Positions 16,048 to 23,754 of a stretch of 24,226 nucleotides of DNA are shown here, one piece after another; the stretch's first letter is position 1, and each line of letters begins with the position of its first letter. Below the pieces are notes generated by a model. The model worked only from the letters and a program-made list of their open reading frames with translations. It was not told the origin of the DNA and made no database searches. The position numbers and the translations under genes were made by a program. This stretch comes from Burkholderia sp. (GTDB taxonomy: Bacteria; Pseudomonadota; Gammaproteobacteria; Burkholderiales; Burkholderiaceae): positions 1-24,226 of the forward strand of contig JASLEG010000084.1 in the NCBI GenBank assembly GCA_030151225.1, given 5' to 3'.

Positions 16048-17724
16048 TCAGGCCGGGAAGGCGCGCGCGATCAGCGCGGCGTGATCGAAGCCGGCGGGCA
16101 GGGTGCCGTACACGCGCCCCGATTCGTGGCTCGCGGCGCCGAAGCGCGTGGCCACGAACCCATCGGCCACCGCCTCGGGGGCGTGGCGCGCGAGCAGCGC
16201 CGCCTGCGCGAGCAAGGCGATGCGCTGCGCGATGCGGCGCGCCGAGGCCTCGCGTTCGTCGGGCGGCAGCGCGAGCGCCTGCTGCAGCGCATCGAGCGCG
16301 CGCAGCGCGTCGGCCCGGCCGGCCAGCGCGTCGCGCCAGGCGCCCAGCAGCGCGCCGGCCGCGTCGGGCTCGCGCTCGATCGCGCGCAGCACGTCGAGGC
16401 ACATCACGTTGCCCGAGCCTTCCCAGATCGAGTTGACGGGCGCCTCTCGATAGAAGCGCGCCATCGGCCCGGTTTCCACGTAGCCGTTGCCGCCCCATAC
16501 CTCCATCGCCTCGCCCGTGAATTCGAGCGCACGCTTGCACACCCAGAACTTCGCGGCCGGCGTGACGATGCGGCGCCAGCCGCGCGCCTCGGCCGACGCG
16601 CCGTCGTCGTGTTCGACCGCCTCGGCGAGCCGCATGAACAGCACCGTGGCCGCCTCCGATTCGATCGCCAGATCGGCCAGCACGTTGCGCATCAGCGGCT
16701 GCTCGGCGAGCCGCCGGCCGAACGCGCTGCGATGCCGCGCATGGTGGATCGCCTGCACGAGCGCGGCGCGCATCAGCGCCGCGCTGCCGATCACGCAGTC
16801 GAGCCGCGTCATGTTCGCCATCTCGATGATGGTCGGCACGCCGCGCCCTTCCTCGCCCACCATCACGCCCCACGCGTCGAGGAATTCCACCTCGCCGCTC
16901 GCGTTCGAGCGATTGCCGAGCTTGTCCTTCAGGCGCTGCACCTGCACCGCGTTCTTGGTGCCGTCGGGGCCGAAGCGCGGCACGTAGAAGCACGACACGC
17001 CGGCGTGCTCGCCGGTGCGCGCGAGCACCAGGTGCGCGTCGCATTGCGGCGCGGAAAAGAACCACTTGTGGCCGACCAGGCGATACGGCTCGCCGCGTCC
17101 GCCCGCGCCGAGCGCGACCGCGCGCGTCTCGTTGCTGCGCACGTCGGAGCCGCCCTGCTTTTCGGTCATGCCCATGCCGATCATCATCGAGCGCTTGGCC
17201 GCGAGCGGCACGTCGCGCGCGTCGTGCTCGCGCGTGTAGAGCTTCTCGCGCAGCGTCTCGAACAGGGCCGGTTCCCGCTTCAGCACGGGAATGCTCGCGA
17301 AGGTCATGGTGAGCGGGCACAGCGAGCCCGATTCGAGTTGCGCGTGCAGGAAATAGCCGGCGCAGCGCGCGGCCATCGCGCCGGCGCGCGGCTCGGAGAA
17401 CGGCAGCGCGTGCAGGCCTTCGCCGCGCAGCAGCCCGAGCAGCGCGTGCCAGCTCGGATGGAATTCGAGCGCGTCGAGCCGTTCGCCGCGCGGGCTGTGG
17501 GTGACGAGTTCGGGGGTATGGCGGTTCGCCAGTTCGGCCAGCGCGAGCGTGTCGGCCGTGGTGAGCGCGGCGCCGTGGCGCGCGAGCGCCGTTCGATGCC
17601 AGGCCGCGCCGTGCCGTTCCACGGCATTCGCGAGCGCGACGTCGGTTTCAAACGCGTTGTAGTCGATGAGCGGCGGCACCTGATTCGTGACGCGATGGGT
17701 GGCCGCCGGAACGTGCTGATCCAT
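16048..17724 (-). CDS. AidB-like acyl-CoA dehydrogenase family flavoprotein
   Basis: 558 residues, close to E. coli AidB (541). FAD-containing; AidB protects DNA from alkylation, but related proteins act as isovaleryl/acyl-CoA dehydrogenases and the exact reaction is unsettled. Visible blocks are CAGYFLHAQLESGSLCPLTM (121-140), MTEKQGGSDVRSNET (186-200), which is diagnostic for AidB rather than other acyl-CoA dehydrogenases, and RFYREAPVNSIWEGSGNVM (423-441) containing E435. The ATG at 17724 has GGGAG 8 bases upstream; a longer frame adds an improbable basic tail. The SD is paired in a hairpin (see regulatory entry). First gene of an operon with the aldehyde dehydrogenase and divergent from the GMC gene. 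I leave the symbol empty because neighbours suggest metabolism, not DNA repair. Confidence 0.9.
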   Translation of the reverse strand: MDQHVPAATHRVTNQVPPLIDYNAFETDVALANAVERHGAAWHRTALARHGAALTTADTLALAELANRHTPELVTHSPRGERLDALEFHPSWHALLGLLRGEGLHALPFSEPRAGAMAARCAGYFLHAQLESGSLCPLTMTFASIPVLKREPALFETLREKLYTREHDARDVPLAAKRSMMIGMGMTEKQGGSDVRSNETRAVALGAGGRGEPYRLVGHKWFFSAPQCDAHLVLARTGEHAGVSCFYVPRFGPDGTKNAVQVQRLKDKLGNRSNASGEVEFLDAWGVMVGEEGRGVPTIIEMANMTRLDCVIGSAALMRAALVQAIHHARHRSAFGRRLAEQPLMRNVLADLAIESEAATVLFMRLAEAVEHDDGASAEARGWRRIVTPAAKFWVCKRALEFTGEAMEVWGGNGYVETGPMARFYREAPVNSIWEGSGNVMCLDVLRAIEREPDAAGALLGAWRDALAGRADALRALDALQQALALPPDEREASARRIAQRIALLAQAALLARHAPEAVADGFVATRFGAASHESGRVYGTLPAGFDHAALIARAFPA

Positions 17725-17732
17725 GCCTGTGT

Positions 17733-17749
17733 CTCCCGTTTCGCGGGAG
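17733..17749 (-). promoter_or_regulatory. Hairpin over the ribosome binding site of the AidB-like gene
   Basis: In the minus-strand transcript CUCCCG (17749-17744) pairs with CGGGAG (17738-17733) around a five-base CGAAA loop. The second arm contains the GGGAG Shine-Dalgarno 8 bases before the AUG, so folding would limit translation. Confidence 0.5.
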
Positions 17750-17788
17750 GCGGCCGCGTGGCACCGCGCTGCTCCGCGCGAGGCGAAT

Positions 17789-17807
17789 CCGGCCATCTTA
17801 AGGCCGG
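17789..17807. promoter_or_regulatory. Operator-like dyad in the divergent AidB/GMC spacer
   Basis: CCGGCC-N7-GGCCGG is a perfect 19-base inverted repeat, centred midway between two divergent operons whose products belong to one module. It could bind a dimeric regulator controlling both. The half-sites are GC-only, so chance is a fair alternative. Confidence 0.3.
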
Positions 17808-17870
17808 CATGCGGCCGCCGTTTAGAGGAATCGCTCTTCGCTCGATGCGCCGCGATGCGCGCCGCGTTCC

Positions 17871-17876
17871 TACAAT
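17871..17876 (+). promoter_or_regulatory. Possible -10 element for the GMC gene
   Basis: TACAAT is a good -10 but no matching -35 is found at 16-18 bases, suggesting an activator-dependent promoter if real. The leader would be about 65 nt. Confidence 0.35.
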
Positions 17877-17946
17877 GCGCGACATTGCAGGCGGGGAAAA
17901 ACGACCTTCGAGGCGGTCACTGTACATGACATGAAGGAGACGTGAC

Positions 17947-19614
17947 ATGCAGTACGACTATCTGATCGTCGGCGGTGGATCGGGAGGCGCGAGCCTCGCC
18001 GCGCGCCTCGCCGACGCCTGTCCGGATGCGACCATCGCACTGATCGAGGCCGGCGGCAGCAACCGGCGCAACCTGCTCGTGAACATGCCGGTGGGCATCG
18101 CCGCGCTCGTGCCGTTCCGGATCGGCACCAACTACGGCTACCAGACCGAGCCGCAGCCGGGGCTCGGCGGCCGGCGCGGCTATCAGCCGCGTGGGCGCGG
18201 CCTCGGCGGTTCGAGCGCGATCAACGCGATGATCTACACGCGCGGCCATCCGCTCGACTACGACGAATGGGAGGCGCTCGGCTGCACGGGCTGGAACTGG
18301 CGCGAGGTGCTGCCGTATTTCCGGCGCGCCGAGGGCAACGCGCGCGGCGCCGATGCGTGGCACGGCGCCGACGGCCCGCTCACCGTCAGCGACCTGCGCT
18401 TCAGGAATCCGTTCGCACAACGATTCATCGACGCGGCGCACGCGGCCGGCTATCCGCTCAACGCGGACTTCAACGGCCCCGAGCAGGAAGGCGTGGGCTT
18501 CTACCAGGTCACCCATCGCGACGGCGCGCGCTGCAGCGTGGCGCGCGCCTATCTGTACGACCAGCCGCGCCGCAATCTCGAGATCGTCACCGATGCCACG
18601 GTGCTGCGCATCGTGTTCGACGGCCGCCGCGCGAGCGGCGTGACGCTTGCGCGGCGCGGCGGCGAGGTGCGCACGCTCGGCGCGCGTGCCGAGGTGATCG
18701 TGGCGGGCGGCGCGTTCAACTCGCCGCAACTGCTGATGTGCTCGGGCATCGGTCCGGCCGAGCAGCTGCGCGCGCACGGCATCGCCGTGCTGCACGACGC
18801 ACCCGAGGTCGGGCAGAACCTGATCGACCACATCGACTTCATCATCAACAAGCGCGTGAATTCATCCGAGCTGGTGGGCATCTGCGCGCGCGGCCTCGCG
18901 AAGATGACGCCGCAACTCGTGCGCTGGCTGCGCCGCCGCGACGGCATGATGTCGAGCAACGTGGCCGAGGCGGGCGGCTTCCTCAGGAGCGAGCCGGGGC
19001 TCGATCGGCCCGACCTGCAGCTGCATTTCTGCACCGCGCTGGTGGACGATCACAACCGCCACATGCACTGGGGCTTCGGCTATTCGCTGCACGTGTGCGC
19101 GCTGCGGCCGAAGAGTCGCGGCAACGTGGCGCTCGCGAGCGGCGACGCCCGCGACGCACCGCGCATCGACCCGCGCTTCTTCAGCGATTCGCGCGATCTG
19201 GACCTGCTGATGACGGGCGCGAAGGCGATGCGGCGGATTCTGGCCGCCGCGCCGCTGGCCTCGCAGGGCGGGCGCGAGCTGTACACCGATCCGGCCGACG
19301 ACGACGCGACGCTGCGCGCCACGATCGTCGCGCGCGCCGACACGATCTATCACCCGGTCGGCACCTGCCGGATGGGCAGCGATGCGCGCGCGGTGGTGGA
19401 TCCGCTGCTGCGGGTGCGCGGGGTGGAGGGCTTGCGGGTGGTGGATGCGTCGGTGATGCCGACCCTGATCGGCGGCAACACGAATGCGCCGACCGTGATG
19501 ATCGGCGAGCGCGCGGCGGACTTCATCGTGGCCGCGCGGCGCGGCGGGGCGGCCAGCTCGGGCGCGGCCGCGCCAAGGGCGGCGGCCACGGTCGTCGCGG
19601 CCGGCCACCCCTGA
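17947..19614 (+). CDS. GMC family FAD-dependent alcohol dehydrogenase (AlkJ/choline dehydrogenase-like)
   Basis: 555 residues, the size of AlkJ and BetA. It oxidises a primary alcohol to an aldehyde and passes electrons to the quinone pool; membrane-peripheral. The FAD-binding GGGSGG is at 9-14, GMC signature 1 (GRGLGGSSAINAMIYTRGH) near 80-100 and signature 2 (GGAFNSPQLLMCSGIGPAE) near 257-275. The catalytic pair is H469 (YHPVGTCRMG) and N511 (GGNTNAPT). The ATG at 17947 has AAGGAG at 17934-17939. The last 25 or so residues are an Ala/Gly-rich tail of no known role. It is divergent from the AidB-aldehyde dehydrogenase operon, so alcohol to aldehyde to acid is a reasonable pathway. Choline dehydrogenase is possible but there is no betB or transporter nearby. 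Confidence 0.93.
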   Translation: MQYDYLIVGGGSGGASLAARLADACPDATIALIEAGGSNRRNLLVNMPVGIAALVPFRIGTNYGYQTEPQPGLGGRRGYQPRGRGLGGSSAINAMIYTRGHPLDYDEWEALGCTGWNWREVLPYFRRAEGNARGADAWHGADGPLTVSDLRFRNPFAQRFIDAAHAAGYPLNADFNGPEQEGVGFYQVTHRDGARCSVARAYLYDQPRRNLEIVTDATVLRIVFDGRRASGVTLARRGGEVRTLGARAEVIVAGGAFNSPQLLMCSGIGPAEQLRAHGIAVLHDAPEVGQNLIDHIDFIINKRVNSSELVGICARGLAKMTPQLVRWLRRRDGMMSSNVAEAGGFLRSEPGLDRPDLQLHFCTALVDDHNRHMHWGFGYSLHVCALRPKSRGNVALASGDARDAPRIDPRFFSDSRDLDLLMTGAKAMRRILAAAPLASQGGRELYTDPADDDATLRATIVARADTIYHPVGTCRMGSDARAVVDPLLRVRGVEGLRVVDASVMPTLIGGNTNAPTVMIGERAADFIVAARRGGAASSGAAAPRAAATVVAAGHP

Positions 19615-19635
19615 GCGGAGACGCTTCGGCGGTGC

Positions 19636-21135
19636 TTACGCGAAGGTATCGACCATGCCGATGCGCTGCTGCGTCGCCGCGCTCGACGACGTGGCCGCCA
19701 CGCCGCCGAGCGCATCGCTCGACGACGCCGAGCCGTAGCTCGCGCGCCGCGAGCTGCCAGCACCCGACGCTTGCTCCTGCGCGTCCTGACGCGCGAAGCC
19801 GGCACCGCCGTCGCTGACGTTGGCACTGCCGAGGCTCAGGCCGCCGGCTTCCATCGCCTCGCGCAGCTTCGGCAGCGCGGCCTCGACGGCCTCGCGCACC
19901 TGCGGATGCTGCGACACGAACAGCGCGTGCGCGTGGTTGTCGGCCACGCGCAGCACGACCTGGAGCGGGCCGAGGTCGGGCGGGTTCAGGGTCAGCTCGG
20001 CGCTCTGCTGATGGGCGTTCGACAGGAACACCACCTTCTGGCTGAACGCGTCGTTCCAGTCGTCGGTACCGACGCGCGGTGCCAGCGTGGCCTCGGTGGC
20101 CGAGGCGCCGGCGACGGTCGCGGCGGCCGTCTGCGACAGCGGCGAGGCCTGCTGCGCGGCGGCCGCGGCGATCGCCGACTGCGAGGCGCCCGAATCGGTC
20201 TGGGTCAGCGTGGTGGTGTCGTTCTGCGAATTCGAACTGGCGGCCGCGGCACCGGCGGCGTTGACCGCCGCGGCGAACTGCGACGGCGACACCGTGGCGG
20301 CCGCGTTGCGCTCGCTCGCGGCATTCGTGAGTGCGGCGCCGGCGTTCGCGTTGGCCAGATGCGAGCCTGCGTCGTTGCCGGTGGAGCCGCTCGCGCCACC
20401 GCGCGTGCCGGAGATCGCGGCGGCGGCGACGCCGCCGTGCGTCAGATGGCCGAGCGCGGCCTGCAGCGCGTCGGCCAGCGAATTGGCCGAGGCCGTGGCG
20501 TTCGCGTCGGCGGTGGCGGCCGCGCTGGTCGCGGCGAGCTGAGCGGCCGCGGCCGCCTTCGCGTCGGCCGTGTTCGCCGTGGCCGCGGCGTCGGCCGCAT
20601 TCGCCGCGAGCGCGTTGGCCGCGTCGGTGGCGGTGGTCGCGGCCGTCGTGGCATCGCTGCCGCCCGAGCCGTTGGCCGCATCCTGGCGCGCCTGCAGCTG
20701 TGCCTGCACGGAGGCCGCGGCCGCGAGCGCGGCCGCATCGGCCGGCGTGGTGGCCGCCTGCGCGTTCTGCGCATCGGTCGAATCGGCCTGATCGGTCTTC
20801 GACTTGCCGTGGTGGCCGTGCAGCTTGCCGCCGCCGAGGCTGCCGTCCGCACCCGTGCTCGCGTTGGCCGAGGCGTTGGCCTGACTCTGCGCCTGTGCCT
20901 GGTTCTGGGCCTGCGTTTGTGCCTGGGTCTGGGCTTGTGCCTGCGCCTGGGCGGACGCGTCGGCGGCGTTCGCCTGCTGCTGTTGCTGCTGCTGGCTGGC
21001 CACGCTCTGCTGCAGGCTCTGCGAGAACGAACTCGCCGACGCCTGGCTCGCGTCGTTCGCGCGTGCCTTCTGGTTGGCACGCGAGGTGGCGCCGGCGGCG
21101 TCGAGCAGCGAGGCGGTCAGGGAAAGGGCGGACAT
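19636..21135 (-). CDS. fliK: Flagellar hook-length control protein FliK
   Basis: 499 residues. A secreted molecular ruler: its N-terminal part measures hook length and its C-terminal domain then switches export specificity by acting on FlhB. The N-terminal two thirds are low-complexity, rich in Ala, Gln, Thr and Ser, with seven glutamines at 48-54 and twelve successive xQ dipeptides at 62-85. The conserved hook-control domain lies at about 363-440 and contains LNPPDLGPLQV (383-393) and RVADNHAHALFVSQHPQVREAVE. The end is Ser/Gly-rich. It starts 18 bases after the fliJ stop; Shine-Dalgarno is weak (GAG). It ends convergent with the GMC gene 21 bases away, with no terminator visible. Confidence 0.95.
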   Translation of the reverse strand: MSALSLTASLLDAAGATSRANQKARANDASQASASSFSQSLQQSVASQQQQQQQANAADASAQAQAQAQTQAQTQAQNQAQAQSQANASANASTGADGSLGGGKLHGHHGKSKTDQADSTDAQNAQAATTPADAAALAAAASVQAQLQARQDAANGSGGSDATTAATTATDAANALAANAADAAATANTADAKAAAAAQLAATSAAATADANATASANSLADALQAALGHLTHGGVAAAAISGTRGGASGSTGNDAGSHLANANAGAALTNAASERNAAATVSPSQFAAAVNAAGAAAASSNSQNDTTTLTQTDSGASQSAIAAAAAQQASPLSQTAAATVAGASATEATLAPRVGTDDWNDAFSQKVVFLSNAHQQSAELTLNPPDLGPLQVVLRVADNHAHALFVSQHPQVREAVEAALPKLREAMEAGGLSLGSANVSDGGAGFARQDAQEQASGAGSSRRASYGSASSSDALGGVAATSSSAATQQRIGMVDTFA

Positions 21136-21153
21136 GGCGGAGTCTCGTCGGAA

Positions 21154-21615
21154 TTATTTGGAGGAATGCGCCGCGTCGGCGCGCATGCGCAGCACCTTCG
21201 CCGAATGTTCGTCGGCGTCGCGCTGTTCGCGTTTCGCGGCACGTTGCTCATCCTGCGCGGCGCCGCGAGCCTGCAGGATCTCGTACGAACCGAGCGTGCG
21301 CTTGCGCGCCTGCCACTCGGGGCGAGCCGCATCGAGCCGCGCGTCGGCGGCGGCCACGATGCGGCGCTGCTGGCCGATCGCCGCGTCGAGCGTATCGATG
21401 AACGACTGGAAATTGCGCATGCTGCCGGCCGGCATGCCGGCCTGGGCGTCCACCGCGAAGCGTGCATGGTACTCGTCGCGATAGCGCATCAGCGCGTCGA
21501 GCTGCTCCTGCGCGGCCGAGCGGTCGCGCTGGGCCTGGCCGAGGTGTTTCGCCGCGTTGTCCAGGTCTTCCTGGGCGCGGTCCAGCAGGATCTGCAGCGG
21601 AAAGCGTGCGGACAT
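21154..21615 (-). CDS. fliJ: Flagellar export protein FliJ
   Basis: 153 residues, all-helical coiled coil that sits in the FliI ATPase ring like the gamma subunit of F1 and helps deliver export chaperones to FlhA. The opening SARFPLQILLDRAQEDLDNA and the long charged helices (QAQRDRSAAQEQLDALMRYR, then the second helix ending EQRAAKREQRDADEH) are typical. The ATG at 21615 has AAGGAGG 7 bases upstream and begins 3 bases after the fliI stop, which is strong start evidence and shows tight coupling. Sequence conservation in FliJ is low; position between fliI and fliK supports the call. Confidence 0.93.
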   Translation of the reverse strand: MSARFPLQILLDRAQEDLDNAAKHLGQAQRDRSAAQEQLDALMRYRDEYHARFAVDAQAGMPAGSMRNFQSFIDTLDAAIGQQRRIVAAADARLDAARPEWQARKRTLGSYEILQARGAAQDEQRAAKREQRDADEHSAKVLRMRADAAHSSK

Positions 21616-21617
21616 CG

Positions 21618-23066
21618 TCAGCCTCCTTCGGGGAACAGCATGTCGAGCGCGTCCATGCAGGCGTCGAACGTCGCGCATTCGCGAAAGCCCTGCTGCAGGA
21701 ACGCCTCGATGCGCGGGTACAGCGCGATGGCGCGGTCGAGCTGCGCGTCGCGGCCCGGCGCGTAGGCGCCCACCGCGATCAGGTCGCGATTGCGCTGGTA
21801 GCGCGACAGCATCTGCTTGAAGCGGCGCACGCGGTCGAGATGGCGATCGTCGATCAGCGCGGTCATGGCCCGGCTGATCGACTGCTCGATGTCGATCGCG
21901 GGGTAGTGGCCGGCCTCGGCGAGCTGGCGCGACAGCACGATGTGGCCGTCCAGGATCGCGCGCGCCGAGTCGGCGATCGGATCCTGCTGGTCGTCGCCCT
22001 CGGTCAGCACCGTGTAGAACGCGGTGATCGAGCCGCCGCCCTCGGGGCCGTTGCCGGTGCGCTCGACGAGCGCCGGCAGCTTGGCGAACACCGACGGCGG
22101 ATAGCCCTTGGTGGCCGGCGGCTCGCCGATCGCCAGCGCGATCTCGCGCTGGGCCATCGCGTAGCGCGTGAGCGAATCCATCAGCAGCAGCACGTGCTTG
22201 CCCTGGTCGCGGAAATATTCGGCCAGCGAGGTGGCGTAGGCGGCGCCCTGCATGCGCAGCAGCGGCGACACGTCGGCCGGCGCGGCCACCACCACCGAGC
22301 GCGCGAGCCCGTCCTCGCCGAGGATCTGCTCGATGAATTCCTTCACTTCGCGGCCGCGCTCGCCGATCAGGCCGATCACGATCACCTCGGCGCTCGTGTA
22401 GCGCGCCATGGTGCCGAGCAGCACCGACTTGCCCACGCCCGAGCCCGCGAACAGGCCCATGCGCTGGCCGCGGCCGACCGTCAGCAGCGCGTTGATCGCA
22501 CGCACGCCCACGTCGAGCACGTGATGGATCGGCTCGCGCTCGAGCGGGTTGATGGTGGGTGCCGACAGCGGCGCGTCGAGTTCCGCGCCGAGCGGCCCGA
22601 GCCGGTCGAGCGGGCGGCCCGCGGCGTCCACCACGCGGCCCAGCATCTGCCAGCCCACCGGCAGGCGCTTGGCGCCGGCCAGCGGATCGGCCACCGGCGC
22701 GCGTTCGAGCGGCCAGACGCGCGCGCCCGGCAGCACGCCGGCCACGTCGGTGGTCGGCATCAGGAACAGGCGATCGCCGGAAAAGCCCACCACCTCGGCC
22801 TGGGCCACTTGCAGCGTGCTGCCCGCAGGCAGTTCGATGATGCATTCGGCGCCGACCGACAGTCGCAGCCCGGTTGCCTCGAGCACCAGCCCGGCCGCCC
22901 GCGTGAGGCGGCCGCACGGGCGCAGCGGCAGCGCCTGCGCGCCGCGCTCGCGCATCGCGTCGAGCCGGCCGAGCCAGTGCGACAGATGCGGGTTCGACGC
23001 TGCGGCGCGGCGCGCGTTCGCGATGCGGTTCAGGACGTCGGGATCGGTCGAGTGGGTCGTGTTCAT
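21618..23066 (-). CDS. fliI: Flagellum-specific ATPase FliI
   Basis: 482 residues. Hexameric AAA-type ATPase of the flagellar type III export apparatus, related to F1 beta. Walker A GSGVGKS is at 208-214, GERGREV at 235-241 and Walker B LLLMDS at 293-298 followed by LTRYAMAQREIALAIGEPPATKGYPPSVF, a family signature. GHYPAIDIEQSISRAM follows. The ATG at 23066 begins 4 bases after the fliH stop; the GAGG upstream overlaps the fliH TGA, so translation is coupled. Longer frames upstream run inside fliH and are not credible. The N-terminal 40 residues are variable, as usual for the FliH-binding segment. Confidence 0.97.
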   Translation of the reverse strand: MNTTHSTDPDVLNRIANARRAAASNPHLSHWLGRLDAMRERGAQALPLRPCGRLTRAAGLVLEATGLRLSVGAECIIELPAGSTLQVAQAEVVGFSGDRLFLMPTTDVAGVLPGARVWPLERAPVADPLAGAKRLPVGWQMLGRVVDAAGRPLDRLGPLGAELDAPLSAPTINPLEREPIHHVLDVGVRAINALLTVGRGQRMGLFAGSGVGKSVLLGTMARYTSAEVIVIGLIGERGREVKEFIEQILGEDGLARSVVVAAPADVSPLLRMQGAAYATSLAEYFRDQGKHVLLLMDSLTRYAMAQREIALAIGEPPATKGYPPSVFAKLPALVERTGNGPEGGGSITAFYTVLTEGDDQQDPIADSARAILDGHIVLSRQLAEAGHYPAIDIEQSISRAMTALIDDRHLDRVRRFKQMLSRYQRNRDLIAVGAYAPGRDAQLDRAIALYPRIEAFLQQGFRECATFDACMDALDMLFPEGG

Positions 23067-23070
23067 CGCC

Positions 23071-23754
23071 TCACCATTCGCTCGAGTGGCCGAGCGCGGC
23101 CGCCACGCGCTCCCAGCGCGTGGGCAGCGTGGCATCGATTTCGCCCGAGGCGGCCTGCGCGCGGCAGCCGCCGCGCTCGACGCTCGGGTCGACGCGCACG
23201 GTCCAGCCGCGCGCATCGAGTTCTTCCTGCAGATAGGCTTCCACCACCGGCAGGTCGGCCGGCCCGACGATCAGCTGCGGCGCGCCCGACAGCGCGGGCT
23301 CGGCGGCCAGCGCCTCGCGCGCGGCGGCCAGCACCGTGCCCGGGTCGAGCTGCACGTGCTGGCGCACCACCTGCTGGGCGAGATCGAGCGCGAGCTGGGC
23401 CAGATCGTCGGCCAGCATGTCGCGCGCGCTCCTCAGCGCCTCGTCGAAGGCGCTCGCGAACGCGGCGAAGCGCTCGGCCTCGGCGCGCATCTCGGCGCGG
23501 CCCGCCTCGAGCCCGGCCGCGTAGCCGGCCTCCTGCCCGGCCTGATAGCCGAGCGCCTGGCCCTGCACGTGACCGCTCGCCATGCCCTCGGCGTGCGCGG
23601 CGTCGCGCACGCGCTGCAGCTCGAGGGCGAGCGCGGCGGCCACGGCCTCGCTGTCGTCCTCGGGCGGCGGGGGCGGTTTCGGGTCGAACGACGCCATCTC
23701 CCACCGCTGGTAGGCGGTGAGCGAGGCGGCGCCGCGGCGTGAGCGATCAGACAT
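23071..23754 (-). CDS. fliH: Flagellar assembly protein FliH
   Basis: 227 residues. It holds FliI inactive in the cytosol and anchors it to FlhA/FliN. The N-terminal region has a proline run (PPPPP, 27-31) and a tryptophan at 18 that may match the FlhA-binding Trp of E. coli. Glycines at 57, 61, 65, 69, 73, 77, 81 and 85 form an unbroken GxxxG ladder, a hallmark of FliH. The C-terminal half (about 100-225) matches the FliH/YscL domain. The ATG at 23754 overlaps the end of fliG by 8 bases, with CGGAAG 8 bases upstream, so the two genes are coupled. Confidence 0.94.
   Translation of the reverse strand: MSDRSRRGAASLTAYQRWEMASFDPKPPPPPEDDSEAVAAALALELQRVRDAAHAEGMASGHVQGQALGYQAGQEAGYAAGLEAGRAEMRAEAERFAAFASAFDEALRSARDMLADDLAQLALDLAQQVVRQHVQLDPGTVLAAAREALAAEPALSGAPQLIVGPADLPVVEAYLQEELDARGWTVRVDPSVERGGCRAQAASGEIDATLPTRWERVAAALGHSSEW

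Noticed and set aside
16048..17724. Naming the gene aidB and assigning DNA alkylation repair
   Set aside because: The family match is good but the operon points to metabolism, so only the family is claimed.
15850..17934. Very long plus-strand open frame over the AidB-like gene
   Set aside because: The opposite strand encodes all conserved motifs of the AidB family; long antisense frames are expected at this GC content.
19771..23720. Long plus-strand open frames over fliK, fliJ, fliI and fliH
   Set aside because: They are Arg/Gly-rich shadows of verified flagellar genes without start signals.
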